Positions 54,001 to 64,000 of a stretch of 64,000 bases of DNA are shown here, one piece after another. Position numbers and translations under genes: made by a program. A model generated the notes under the pieces. It saw only the letters and a list, made by a program, of their open reading frames with translations. It was not told where the DNA came from and searched no databases. Origin of the DNA: Dactylonectria macrodidyma (taxonomy: Eukaryota > Ascomycota > Sordariomycetes > Hypocreales > Nectriaceae). Positions within the stretch are counted from its first letter, which is position 1, and every line of letters begins with the position of its first letter. The DNA lies in contig JAGMUV010000039.1 in NCBI GenBank assembly GCA_020744425.1, positions 186,001 through 250,000 on the forward strand. The letters run 5' to 3'.

Positions 54001-54531
54001 ATTTTCTGGCGACGGTGGTTCTGAAACCTCAACAATCGTTTCCGAGTTCCGAGTGTGGTCGTCAATGGATGCATCATCTCCCATGTCGGACCCCAGAGCT
54101 TCATGGAAGGAAGATCTCGCCCGCTGTAAGAACGCAGGACTCGGCTGGTTCTCCCTGTCTGAGAGCAGATAAGATGCAAGCTCCGCCGTATCCACCCGTA
54201 CGCTTCGCGCATTCTGAACGTTGTCGACTGGCACTGTCCTGGAATTAGCAAGGGTGCAGAGGCATGGGCCTTGTCATTGTTGACATGGGGAAAGACCAGG
54301 GCGAAATCTGCATGCAGCAGCTGGGGGCGCTTACAAAGGCTCTCTCGCACGGAGCCATGTATAAAATATCGAATTGGCTCTCTGTGGCCGGGCGCCGAAG
54401 CGATCGAGGATGGTCGCGCGTAGGCCATTGAATGCTGGGAGCCTTGAGATGGGCTGGAGCTGACGGCATTGCTGGGTTGAAGCTGCGCCGGATTGCTCTG
54501 TGAAGTCGAGCTCATGGCCCGTCTCCTCCAT
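51052..54531 (-). CDS. SulP-family transporter with STAS and cyclic-nucleotide-binding domains (Vsb1-like)
   Basis: Four exons (introns 54239-54334, 53489-53537, 52689-52750) give a continuous 1090-residue frame from the ATG of MEETGHELD. Residues about 1-330 are a long Ser/Asp-rich cytosolic N-terminus. The membrane part follows (SCMPAVAVGLLLNILDALSYG to RVSAIRGNYAGD), the usual 10-14 segments of SulP proteins. Then a STAS domain (KFLILDLWHVTGLDYSAGEAF) and a C-terminal cyclic-nucleotide-binding-like beta barrel (PAGTVIFRRGEQANGFYLVEKG, GTTCGELPFFSETERTATA). The SulP-STAS-cNMP order is that of fungal vacuolar proteins such as yeast Vsb1/YGR125W, linked to vacuolar storage of basic amino acids; sulfate transport is not established for them. 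The 5' exon could extend further upstream. Confidence 0.88.
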
Positions 54532-55364
54532 GGAGTGAAGCCCGGTGGTGAGGACATGGTTCGCACCTGGCCCTCGACTCAAGGCTCATGGACCGCGGTT
54601 GTAAGTAAGCTGGTAGAGAGCTCTTGATATCGCATGGACGCGAGGAAGAATTCGAAGAAGGGAGATGGCAAGAAGCATCCCAGGCTCTTTAGATAGCGGA
54701 TGGCGAGGGTTTCGTGGGGAATGGAGTGACGAAACTCAATGACCGAACCAGGTAGGTCAATGCCTTCAGCGGGCGCAGCTTCCCTGGAATATGGGCATCG
54801 CTCGAGGCTATCCGCGGGCATTTCTGGTGGCACATCTTGGGCACCTTGGGGGAAATCTCTACGGCCATGATGAGGGGGGCTCCAATGGCTCCATCATGTC
54901 GAGACAAACCTTGCTGGCAAAGAATCCCTTCCATTTTGCATGTGGTCTTGGGCCATCTCTCGCTGACGCCAGGCTAAGGCAGGTTAGGCTAGCGACACTC
55001 CGCAGGCGCCGGGACGAACGGTTGGTAGAAGCGAGAAACGGGATCCAGCGCGAAGTATCAGGTGACCACGCTTTTTGTCAGAGGGAGGATGCCGGTCACG
55101 GTGTTGACCTGAGGCAGGAAGGGCGGCAGCCCGATAACGAGGAAACCCTCACAGACTGAGGGATCAAGGAATTGCATGATCATAGCTGTGATAACTGCCG
55201 AAATAACACATCTTCGATCCTCTATTAAAACAGCCTATTTTGGCCTAATCTATCGTCTTTTCCCCTGTGCCGTGACGCACATCAATTCAGCCCGAGAGAC
55301 CGCTCGCCGCCGGTCATGTGTCTGACACTTTTGAGTGTGGCTGGCCATGGGAGGGGTACCAGCA

Positions 55365-55620
55365 ATCCCTTAGACCGTGGTAAGGCAACACTTGACCCAT
55401 AGTCCCCATAGAGGCCCGGGAGATCAACGGTACGCTGGTTGACTTCAAAAAGCTAGGTGGCTACGGGACAGGATATGTACCGTGACGTAGATCCCTAACA
55501 GTCGTGACTTCTAACACCATATAAAATAGGTGGGATCACATGTACCTCGTCATACTCTTTTTTCGTTGGTTTAAATCCCTGCTACTAGCGCAAGTGTTGC
55601 CTTACCACGGTCTAAGGGAT
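55365..55620. mobile_element. MITE-like inverted-repeat element, 256 bp
   Basis: Perfect 30-bp inverted arms at 55365-55394 (ATCCCTTAGACCGTGGTAAG...) and 55591-55620. There is no gene between them and no clear target duplication, so the superfamily is unassigned. Confidence 0.75.
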
Positions 55621-56464
55621 ACCGTACATGTATTCCGAATATGACATCAGGTATCAAGAGAGCATCATCATGAGGTGGCGCAGGAAAAAGCAAAACACAG
55701 CCTCGCTTATGCAGATATCCCTGTGCAATGAGCTGCCCCACGTCTCCCTGTCGCACGTAAAACTGGCTGTTCTTGGTTAGGGTGATGGCCCTGGATCACA
55801 TGTGAGATGGCACAAGAGCAAGGTGCGCTGCACTTACCATGAAACTTTTTCATAACAGCGAGAACGGGATTTTGAAACAGGAGACCGGTCCCTGCGGGCC
55901 CGCCAATGCCTTTCGGAAAGTCCCTCGGATCCTCTGATTTACCTATGGCTCTTCGATGCCGGCTCGGTATCTTGATTGAGGGTATACGGGGTTAGGTGGT
56001 CCTTTGGAGGTGAGTAAAGGACGAAGGTTTTCGTTTCGCATCACTGTGGCTTACAGCCCAGAACCTTATCTGACGTGTGACGTAGGGATTCGATACCATG
56101 GGAACTTTAAGAACTTGACTCATCAATTCTCCTAACAAACTTGAAAGCTTCCGAAATAGCAAATTTATGTGATATCCTTTATCTTTATTTCTTTGACCGC
56201 CTGATCTTCCTCAGGTAGTAGTACTGAGCCGCCTCTCCATGGCGCCAATCGATTACTCCAAATGGGACAACATAGACACCGGGCCCCACTGAGCAGGTGC
56301 CTCCAGTCGAAGCAAACCCTGCACCTGCTCCAGCCACCTCACAGTCGGCTGCACTACGGAAGGCGACAAGGGGCAGAGTTCCAAAATTCAATTTTGAAGA
56401 TTTTTGAATTGGGTCACCCCCTCCTTCCCCCGGGCGGACCCTCGTCCGCCCCGTTTGTAGGATT

Positions 56465-56543
56465 ATTTTACCTTACATGTGCTTAGTCATTCATCTAAAT
56501 CACTGTCGCCCGGGTCACGTGTCCACGCGTAAATCTCTCCTAC
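56465..56543. repeat. Inverted copy of the repeat at 41634-41711
   Basis: About 78 bp nearly identical in reverse orientation. The unoccupied site of the Mutator-like insertion (CATGTAAGGTAAAAT) is seen here in inverse form, which supports the reading of the 9-bp duplication there. Confidence 0.8.
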
Positions 56544-57354
56544 CTTACCTCAGCAAGCTCTGCTCCAAAGCGCGCTAGCCCTAAACGGTAGCACGTACGC
56601 AGAGGGCCTGAGCCTAATTGTCACATTTTTGGTGGCGTTGTCCTTCGTCCCAAAATGGAAAGACAGTTATTAATCATCACATGTCGAACGCGAAAAATAT
56701 CATCGGCGAAAGGCGTTGCACGGACGGCCCTCGTACAGGCTCGTTTTGGCAGACCGTGCTTCAGCTGCTGAGGATAGGATGCTGAACACTTGGAGAAATT
56801 AGCCTTCAAGCAGGCCTGTCATGGCATATACACCAGATTGGATCAGTCATTCAAAGTGAAAATTGTTGGGCTTCGGGTGATTATGGAAGCTCTGTACGAA
56901 ACGGAAACAGTTTAGTGCAAAGGCCTTCTGGGGGTGTGTCCCCCCGGGCGAATAAAAACCTACCTACCTTTCAAGCTACTTCCATGAGCTTTCTTTTGCC
57001 ACTATTCAACACGTGGTCATTGCTTCTGGAGGAGGATAAGCGGGGGGATTCAGTGGGTTGTGGTTGGCCGGGACAAGGGGGGTGGCGAGGCGGGACGGCG
57101 GGCGGCAGGGTGTAGCGGCAATGGACAACCGAGTGACAGAAGGCGGCAGCTGCTGTCACAAAAACCACATCATTTGGATCATAACAGGCCCGTGCACGCA
57201 GTCGCTTCCTCAGACCAATAACAGCAGGGGTCGCCCTAGCAACGTGGTTTCGCGTGATGTCAGCACTTTTTGTCGCAGCTACCGAGACTGGTCTGCTGCC
57301 TTCAATGCAAATTCAGTTTATTTCCCATCGAACAAACAACGACGGCTATATCCT

Positions 57355-59808
57355 ATGGCCTACCAGAGAAACGTGGGGGAGCTGGAAAAGCTCCTTCAAG
57401 AGGCGGTGCAGCGCGCAGAAGAAGCAGAGAGAGAACGACAGGAGGAGCGACAACGCGCCGAGAGGGAACGACAACGCGCTGAGGAAGCGGAGAGAGAACG
57501 ACAGGAAGAGCGACAACGCGCCGAGAGGGAACAGCAACGCGCCGAGAGGGAACAACAACGCGCTGAGGAAGCGGAGAGAGAACGACAGGAAGAGCGACGA
57601 CGCGCCGAAGCGTCAGAGGAACAAACACGACTCACGACACTTGGCGAGTACATCGCAGCCTGCCATACCTCCGTTTTCTCCCGATTTACCATCGAAACAG
57701 ATCCAAATCTGACCTCGAGGGGCTCCATTACAAATCCGCGTGACAAGTGGTGTCCCAAAAATCTGAGGCCATGGCCCGACTTCCTTGATCAACAGAAGCT
57801 CATCTTCGGCACACTCTACGATTCATTCCCTACCGAAAGCCGCGTTTTCGAGAACCGAACTTTCCTGGCCGGCTTGGGAAACAGGATCTCTCAACGGCCG
57901 ATAGCAGACGAGAAGACGCTCGAATATTTCCTGCATAATAGCGTGGAGGATCCGGTCAGAGCCATCATACAGCAGCTTAAACAGGTGGAAGAGGTCAGAA
58001 GGACCTTTCAGATCGGAGATGGTGTCGTCTTTGAGAACCATCCCCATGCCCTCAGCGACGTCGCCGAGGAAGTCGTGGACAGGGAGACCCCATCGACACC
58101 ACCGCGGACGCCGGACCACCGAAGAGACCTCAACCAGCTGCGACCGGACCAAATCTGCGTCTATCGATCCGACAATACCCTGTCTTCCCGGCGCACCATG
58201 GTTTACGTTTCCGAGTATAAGCCGCCTCACAAGTTGACCGCTCCGCATCTTCGTCTCGGTCTCCGCGCCATGGACATCCATAAGGAAGTTGTGAACCGAA
58301 AGACGATTCCAACTTCTGCAGACCCTGACGCGCGTTTCCAGTACCACGCAGAGAAGCTGACGGCATCTGCCATCACGCAGACATACCATTACATGATTGA
58401 AAGTGGACTTGAATATGGGCTTTTGACTACTGGCGAGGCCATCGTGTTTCTCAAGATTGACTGGGACGAACCTGAGACGCTGTACTATCATCTAGCGGAG
58501 CCTGGTCCGGAGGTATCAGCTCATCCAAATAACCTCCATATCTGTACGGCTGTCGGTCAATATCTTGCGTTCACCCTCATGGCTCTCGGTTCGCCAGGAG
58601 AACGACGGGAGAATGGGCAGAAGGAACGTCAAAAAGCTATGGAGAACTTGAAGACATGGGCCGAGGACTTCGAATCGACATTGCGCTCTATTCCAGAAAA
58701 TGAACGATCGGCGTCATCGGATTACTCACCTGGCCACGAACCTACGACCTACAAGGGCGTCGATCGGTCGCCGGCCTTGCCCCGCAGAAGGAAACGTCGA
58801 ACCGCTAAGAGCCAGATCGGTGAGGGGTCGTTGAGGAAGGACGACAGGCGGGAACCATCTGATGACGAGTCGGCGCCCAAGCCACCGGACACGCCTACGC
58901 CAACCGGACGAAATACAAGACAAGGAACTAGGCGAAGCCAGCGACTGGCGCACCGGCCGCGCGGAGGGGGCGGTGAGCAGGGTCGGCAGTACTGTACGCA
59001 GAAATGCCTTCTCGGGATGGTCAAGGGAGGTTTTCTCGACCCAAAGTGCCCGAACGTGGCACTTCACTGCAAGAGCTGTGCTCCCGCCCGCGCACGTCAT
59101 CCTGTCAATCATGAGGAATGGCTTGGCCTACTCTGGAAGCAGCTGGACCAGTCTCTTGACGACGGGATCATGCCATTGGGGGAGGGTGGTGCGCGGGGTG
59201 TGCTTTTCCAAGTGACCCTACTTGCGCATGGCTACACCTTTGTCAGCAAGGGCACGGTGCGGGCTTTCATCAAAGATCTCGAGCACGAGGCTACTGTTTA
59301 CGAGCGTCTCAAGCCCATCCAAGGCGTCTACGTGCCTGTATTCCTGGGTGCCATTGACCTCCGATCGATGAACAAGATTTACTACTACGACCATCGGGTC
59401 TATGTGGTGCACATGACATTTTTGTCCTGGGGAGGATGCAGCATCGACAAAGCGCAGAAGATTGGCGACATAAACAGGTCACTCGAAGACGAGGCCATTC
59501 GGTCATTGAGAGCCATGCATCGAGAGGGGGTGATCCACAATGATGTGCGACTTGCGAACATGTTATTCAATCCTGAGACCAACGGGGTTATGGTGATCGA
59601 CTTTGAACGGGCTTTGTTACTCAAGCCGCCTCGGCGTCCGTTGGCGCAGCTGGTGCCGAACAAGCGAGCGTGGAAGTCGGAGACGATGGATATCAAGAAG
59701 GTGACTGGTGATTCAAACAAGCGAATGCGGTCAAGTCAAAGCTTTTCAGAGGATATTTCGTTGGCAAAGATGGCTTTCTTTGAGTGGAATGTTCACCGAG
59801 GGATATGA
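57355..59808 (+). CDS. Coiled-coil / PD-(D/E)xK-like / kinase-like fusion protein
   Basis: An 817-residue single-exon protein if started at MAYQRNVGELEK; earlier in-frame ATG at 57121 is possible. Residues 10-90 are a coiled coil built of repeated RAEEAERERQEERQ units. The middle has DQICVYRSDN (about 265-274) followed by VYVSEYKPPHKL with Glu287-x-Lys289, the spacing of a PD-(D/E)xK nuclease core. After a basic, proline-rich linker comes a cysteine patch (YCTQKCLLGM, CPN, CKSC) and a kinase-like domain. The kinase-like domain contains VIHNDVRLANMLF (HxD-type catalytic loop, Asp730, Asn735) and VMVIDFERA (Asp749, DFE instead of DFG). The glycine loop and N-lobe lysine are not obvious. Such nuclease plus kinase fusions occur in fungal effector-like families related to Crinkler-type proteins. 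Function unknown. Confidence 0.7.
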   Translation: MAYQRNVGELEKLLQEAVQRAEEAERERQEERQRAERERQRAEEAERERQEERQRAEREQQRAEREQQRAEEAERERQEERRRAEASEEQTRLTTLGEYIAACHTSVFSRFTIETDPNLTSRGSITNPRDKWCPKNLRPWPDFLDQQKLIFGTLYDSFPTESRVFENRTFLAGLGNRISQRPIADEKTLEYFLHNSVEDPVRAIIQQLKQVEEVRRTFQIGDGVVFENHPHALSDVAEEVVDRETPSTPPRTPDHRRDLNQLRPDQICVYRSDNTLSSRRTMVYVSEYKPPHKLTAPHLRLGLRAMDIHKEVVNRKTIPTSADPDARFQYHAEKLTASAITQTYHYMIESGLEYGLLTTGEAIVFLKIDWDEPETLYYHLAEPGPEVSAHPNNLHICTAVGQYLAFTLMALGSPGERRENGQKERQKAMENLKTWAEDFESTLRSIPENERSASSDYSPGHEPTTYKGVDRSPALPRRRKRRTAKSQIGEGSLRKDDRREPSDDESAPKPPDTPTPTGRNTRQGTRRSQRLAHRPRGGGGEQGRQYCTQKCLLGMVKGGFLDPKCPNVALHCKSCAPARARHPVNHEEWLGLLWKQLDQSLDDGIMPLGEGGARGVLFQVTLLAHGYTFVSKGTVRAFIKDLEHEATVYERLKPIQGVYVPVFLGAIDLRSMNKIYYYDHRVYVVHMTFLSWGGCSIDKAQKIGDINRSLEDEAIRSLRAMHREGVIHNDVRLANMLFNPETNGVMVIDFERALLLKPPRRPLAQLVPNKRAWKSETMDIKKVTGDSNKRMRSSQSFSEDISLAKMAFFEWNVHRGI

Positions 59809-59858
59809 GTTGCGAGAGCTCCTACTACTACTGTACCATGACTATTGGGACTGTAGTA

Positions 59859-60159
59859 CGGAGGAAGAGCTCAAAAGTCCTTGCCGTGGGCTAATTACGC
59901 CACATCCAGCAATCCCTGTTAGTTACTTGGGATACATCACACTCAATCTGCTCCAGAAGGCTTTCGCCTAACACGCCTATAACTTCAGAGGGCTTAGGCG
60001 ATGGCTTGCTGGTTAGTCGCTCACTAGAATCTGCTGTAGCCTGCTAGCGTTTAGCAGTGCTGGATTGGATTGAAGTACTTCTTGTATTTAGCCCAGTTTT
60101 GGAGACGTTTTGCTTTTTCTTGATTTTAGCGTGGCAAGGACTTTTGAGCTCTTCCTCCG
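59859..60159. mobile_element. Tc1/mariner-type MITE, 301 bp, TA duplication
   Basis: 27-bp perfect terminal inverted repeats starting CGGAGGAAGAGCTCAAAAGT (59859-59885 and 60133-60159), flanked by TA at 59857-59858 and 60160-60161. No gene inside. It lies 50 bp after the fusion-protein stop codon. Confidence 0.88.
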
Positions 60160-60602
60160 TAGAGTTATTTTTTTGTGACCCACTTTACAGGGGGTAGAGT
60201 TCAATTAAACGACAGGGGTAGAGTTCTATTTCGTTTTGAGACTGTTACAGTATGTCAATCAAGGCGGTTAGCTCATTGGGTAGCAACCTTGTCCGCAATG
60301 CGGGATGAAGCTATTCAGCGCTAGTCCGCTGCGGCCCCGCCGAAAATGTACCTTGGTTCACGCTTGGCCGCCTGCGTCGGCACATCTTCGGTACATTATC
60401 AAAGCTTCCCATTTTCTGCAGCTTCGTGGCGATCACTTCTCGCTGCCCACCAAGTCGGAGCACGATACGGGTAATTCCAACATGAGACACAGTCCATCTA
60501 CGATGGAGGAAGAAATTGAGCTAGGTTCCAATCTCTGCTTTATACTTGCTTGGCGGATGTTATGCTGACCTTTTGCGTTGCTTAGGTTCGAGACGTAAGG
60601 CG
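60160..60602. other. Upstream region of GCN5
   Basis: No gene recognised. GGGGTAGAGTTC occurs twice near 60190-60230. Confidence 0.5.
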
Positions 60603-61825
60603 ATGGCGGACCCTCCCTCGCCTGGTGCAACGAACGGCGAGAAGCACAAAAACTCCGCACCACCAGCCGAACCAGAGAAGAAAGCGGTGCTGAGGCCACT
60701 TCCCTTCCCCGAGAAGGTACGCTCATCCTCGAAGCGACCCATACGGCTACCGGTTTACATTACTGACATGCCGTGTAGCCCGCGGTCATCGAGGAACACA
60801 ATGGCGAAATAGAATTTCGCGTCGTTAACAATGATGGCGGGCCGGAGAGCCTCATCATCCTGACCGGGCTGAAATGTATCTTCCAAAAGCAGTTGCCGGA
60901 GATGCCCAAGAAATACATCGCGCGGCTAGTCTACGATAGAGCCCACTCGTCGATGGCCATCGTGAAGAAGCCGCTATCGGTGGTGGGAGGCATAACGTTC
61001 CGGCCGTTCAAGGGGCGCAAGTTCGCGGAGATCGTCTTCTGCGCCATCTCGTCAGATCAGCAGGTCAAGGGTTACGGTGCACACCTCATGTCGCATCTGA
61101 AGGACTACGTCAAGGCGTCGTCGGACATAGTGCATTTCCTGACCTATGCTGACAACTATGCGATCGGGTATTTCAAAAAGCAGGGTTTCACTAAGGACAT
61201 CACCTTGGACAAGTCCGTATGGATGGGGTATATAAAGGATTACGAGGGCGGAACCATCATGCAGTGTTCTATGCTCCCAAGGGTGCGGTATCTGGAGATG
61301 GGCCGCATGCTCCTTAAGCAGAAGGAATGTGTCCATGCCAAGATCCGCGCTTTTAGTAGGAGCCATGTGATCCACCAACCTCCGAAACAGTGGAAGAACG
61401 GCGTCACTCCCATTGACCCCCAATCCGTTGATGCAATCCGGGCGTCAGGTTGGTCGCCCGATATGGACGAGCTGGCCAGACAACCTCGCCACGGACCCAA
61501 CTACAACCAGCTCTTACATCTGCTAAATGCCCTCCAGAACCACCAATCATCATGGCCATTCCTGCGTCCAGTAAGCAAGGACGACGTGACCGACTACTAC
61601 GACATCATCAAGGAGCCCATGGACCTCGACACTATGGAGGCCAAGCTGGAAGCCGACCAGTACATGGCACCTGAGGACTTCATCAAAGACGCGCGGCTCG
61701 TCTTTGCCAACTGTCGGAAATACAACGACGAGAACACGTCATATGCCAAGTGCGCCAACAAGTTGGAGAAGTACATGTGGCGGCAGATAAATGCAATCCC
61801 CGAATGGTCACATTTGCAGCCGTGA
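60603..61825 (+). CDS. gcn5: GCN5-type histone acetyltransferase with bromodomain
   Basis: Two exons with a 62-bp intron (60717-60778) joining PFPEK to [10 protein letters not shown] give 386 residues, close to the usual fungal Gcn5 length. The acetyltransferase domain has [32 protein letters not shown] (catalytic Glu and the acetyl-CoA loop QVKGYG), and [19 protein letters not shown] linker ([33 protein letters not shown]) precedes the bromodomain ([51 protein letters not shown] with the acetyl-lysine-binding Asn). Gcn5 is the catalytic subunit of SAGA/ADA and acetylates histone H3 in the nucleus. The frame is intact. Whether this is the only genomic copy or an extra paralogue cannot be told here; its position beside mobile DNA and a kinase pseudogene is unusual. 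Confidence 0.93.
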
Positions 61826-62110
61826 AAAGCCACCACCCCCCCTCCCTCCTATGCGTAATCCTCGGGAGGCCGCTCTCTTATCGATGGTGGATCGCTGGAT
61901 ATGAGTCAGCAACGCGTCGTCTTCATCCACGCCCATTTCGTGTACGGTTTCTTTGACGTAGTACTGGGGAGCGACTTCTAGACAGAAACTTGACGTGCGC
62001 GGTCCGTCGCCCAGGCGGCAGGCCCAAGTGGAACTTGACCAGTTATTTGTCGATGGCATCAGGCAAGTTCGTCGATTGGAAGGCATCCCCTTCCGTCATC
62101 GGACAAAGAC

Positions 62111-62970
62111 AGCTTAGGAGATCCCGAAATCCGTGGGGGGGGGGGGCTGGAGGCTATTAGTGCCAACGCGGCCAGTGCTGAAGACACATCCTCCCCCTTC
62201 CTGGTACTGTGTAACGACGTGATTTTTCTTCTTTCGTAGTGGTCGAAACCTAGTGCATAGCGTGATCATGGGCGGCTTTGGTGACCCTATTGGGGTTCGC
62301 AGGGCCACAGGGTCAAAAGGATGAACCAACGGCTCTCTCCGCTTCCGGCATCTTGCTCGGGCCCCGAGCGGCGCTGCCTCCAAGAGTTGCTTTTCCACAT
62401 CGTAGGTGGAGTCAAAGTTGGTCTTGTGGGAGGAGGGAACAAAGATGGGCTCGATCCGCTTCTGCCCCAGGAGCTCAAAGTCGAAGACCCTGAAGAATTC
62501 GTGATTGGCGGAGCTGTCCCATGTCGAACCCATGCGAGTGTCTCAGTTGGGGTCGAGGGCGGAGCCGATCGCACAGACGCAGGCGAGCGACACGGGGGGC
62601 TGGGTGACTGGGAATCTGGGGTTGGCGGTCTGGATGTGCGAACTGAGGGAGCCTTCAGGGCCACCGTCAAAGGGTCGCTTTCATCAAGTCAGTCCTGCTT
62701 ATCTAGCACAGGGAGGGGTTGAGCGTTGTCGTCTGCTCCAAGACAGCGCTCTCAACCCCTTGTAATGCACTCGTAGAAGAAGACGCCCAGTGACCGCCAA
62801 TCCGCGTGGACATCATATCCCTTTCCAGCATATAATTCAGGGGCAAGATAGGCCAGAGTACGGGCTTGCTCGTCAGAGTCCTGCCAGCGACGACGTCCCG
62901 AGTTGCGATTCGAGACGAAGTGCGAAGGCAACCACTTAGGGGCGACTCTGCCTTCTCCATGCGCCCGCAC
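62111..62970 (-). pseudogene. STK32/YANK-like AGC kinase, C-terminal relic
   Basis: In several frames on the minus strand: LAYLAPELYAGKGYDVHADW, RSLGVFFYECITRG (kinase subdomains VIII-IX), then IQTANPRFPVTQPPVSLAC, then NHEFFRVFDFELLGQKRIEP with IFVPSSHKTNFDSTYDVEKQ and LLEAAPLGARARCRKRREP. That order matches the end of YANK/STK32-type serine/threonine kinases (APE motif, HPFF, the KTNFDATYDLEELLLEE tail). Stops and frame shifts separate the pieces, and the N-lobe and catalytic loop are missing. The gene is a relic beside GCN5. Confidence 0.65.
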
Positions 62971-64000
62971 CCTACCGACCGGTGCGTCCGTGCGAGGTTA
63001 TGTATTGACCCAGCCAGCGGTCGGCAAGTGCCGCCGCTGATCGCTTGCCGTGCGTCTCTGTGAGCAAATGTTGGGCGGGGAAGGGGGGAACGCTAGGCTT
63101 GGGTGTGGTCTTCGGAACGCCCAGGTACACATACGCGGCGCCACAAGACCGAGGGCGAACTCGCTCGGCTCTACCCGAAAGGGCGGGAGGCAATCCTCCA
63201 CCCAAATTCCTGGACCCTCGTGTTTCACGTTCCCCCTATAGCAGACCCAGTCCGTTGGGACAGCCAGCTTTACTCGTCCCAGCCCAACGGCGTAAGGCTG
63301 TCACGATCCTTGGACTTCTCTTTGGCGCAGCCCGGCCTTAGGAGGCGCCTTGTCGCCTGGGAATTTATTTTCAAGCGTGCTCTCTTGGCCCAGATCCCTG
63401 TTCCCGTGCAGCATTCCCAGACATGCTTGGCCGAGCCTTCACGTTAGGGGATAGGCCAAGCTTTCCTTGAAAGGTGAGTAGGTTGTACTGTAGGCTTGTG
63501 CCCCTCCCTATTAACCATTGCTACATATGCCTCCCCCTTGTACCTGCAGAGTCTTGATTGAGACGCCTGTTTTTACCCTCGCCGTTGGGGTTGTATTCTG
63601 TTTAACATGACCCATGACATGACGATCCGTTACAGGGATCGTACTCACCCCTGGAGCTTATGGCATAATAGGTCCTGCTGATTTCTTCTAGAATTATATC
63701 ACGCTCGACCGAAGGGATATCGGGCCGGCTAGTGACAAGGCAAACGGGGCGGGCCGTAAGGCGGACGTAGCTATGGAGCGAGTCATGTATTGACCCGCTT
63801 GTGCCATCCCCCAGGTATTCTACGCGCATACGAATATCCTTCACAGCCGATCAAGAGGACCTGCTGATCGATGAACGGCAAATTTCGTTCTGTTCCCCTG
63901 CTGCAGCCATCCATGTCGCGTGGCGCATAACTCATGCCGATCTGATTACTTAGTGACAACCATGGACGTTAGGGAACGGTCATGTAATTGCGTCGTTGGT
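62971..64000. other. Right edge, no recognised gene
   Basis: Short open frames without motifs. An 80-codon minus frame at 63602-63844 is unassigned. At 63969-63985 TTAGGGAACGGTCATGTAAT resembles the first 20 bases of the solo LTR family at 9690 and 44902, so another LTR may begin at the window edge. Confidence 0.4.

Larger units (their letters stand above)
54532..57354. other. Long stretch without a convincing gene
   Basis: Only short open frames. A 68-codon frame at 56185-56391 (minus) contains TGGTCSVGPGVYVVPFGV, which recalls a small secreted protein, but it has no clear start context or signal peptide. Mobile remnants: an inverted-repeat element at 55365-55620, and two patches shared with other places in the window (56352-56390 with 35927-35960; 56465-56543 with 41634-41711). 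A GGGCGGAC...GTCCGCCC hairpin lies at about 56435-56455. Confidence 0.55.

Noticed and set aside
54579..54833. 84-codon frame upstream of the SulP gene as a possible first exon
   Set aside because: No family motif and no convincing splice connection to the ATG at 54531.
56185..56391. Possible small secreted cysteine protein on the minus strand
   Set aside because: Only two Cys, no signal peptide, and part of it lies in a repeated patch shared with 35.9 kb.
60255..60320. Sequence resembling the start of a tRNA (GGCGGTTAGCTCA...)
   Set aside because: No acceptor stem pairing or T-arm consensus could be found downstream.
63969..64000. Possible start of a third solo LTR
   Set aside because: Only about 17 bases match and the first bases differ (CGTTAG instead of TGTGAG); the window ends before it can be judged.

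Overview
The window comes from a filamentous ascomycete (Pezizomycotina). Genes carry short GT-AG introns of about 48-96 bp, and the cellular genes are typical of that group: a LadA-like polyol dehydrogenase, an epoxide hydrolase, a sugar-type MFS permease, a SulP-STAS-cNMP transporter, GCN5, and a small cysteine protein that looks like DUF3716. Species cannot be fixed from the sequence. About half the window is transposons, several nested in one another or in host genes, so this looks like an accessory compartment rather than a core region.

Layout. 0-16.1 kb is almost all mobile DNA: a PiggyBac tail, a decayed pogo element, an integrase-bearing two-gene element that a second PiggyBac has entered, a third PiggyBac holding a solo LTR, a fold-back MITE in a sugar-isomerase-like fragment, a LINE reverse transcriptase fragment and a hAT copy with a nonsense codon. 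16.7-35.4 kb is a metabolic stretch: a Baeyer-Villiger-type monooxygenase (split by an intact hAT), a divergent regulator with a Zn2Cys6 half-cluster, a LadA-like dehydrogenase, an epoxide hydrolase, a trans-enoyl-reductase-like gene (split by an intact pogo element) and an MFS transporter. Joint use in one catabolic or biosynthetic route is an inference from proximity only. 36.5-50.7 kb is again mobile: a second copy of the two-gene integrase element, the DUF3716-like gene, a pristine Mutator-like element and a decayed Helitron. 51-64 kb holds the SulP transporter, a long mostly empty stretch with small inverted-repeat elements, a nuclease-like/kinase-like fusion, GCN5 and a kinase pseudogene.

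Most notable: (1) two copies of an element with a retroviral-type integrase gene converging on a second gene. Both copies of the second gene encode a CxxC pair, a SIDLT motif resembling a SUMO-interaction motif, and clustered psi-K-x-E motifs. (2) A hAT insertion whose 8-bp target duplication copies the 3' splice site of the monooxygenase intron, so the whole element can in principle be spliced out leaving an intact 551-residue frame. (3) A large protein joining a coiled coil, a PD-(D/E)xK-like motif and a kinase-like C-lobe. For many insertions the exact terminal repeats and target duplications could be read by eye and are listed.
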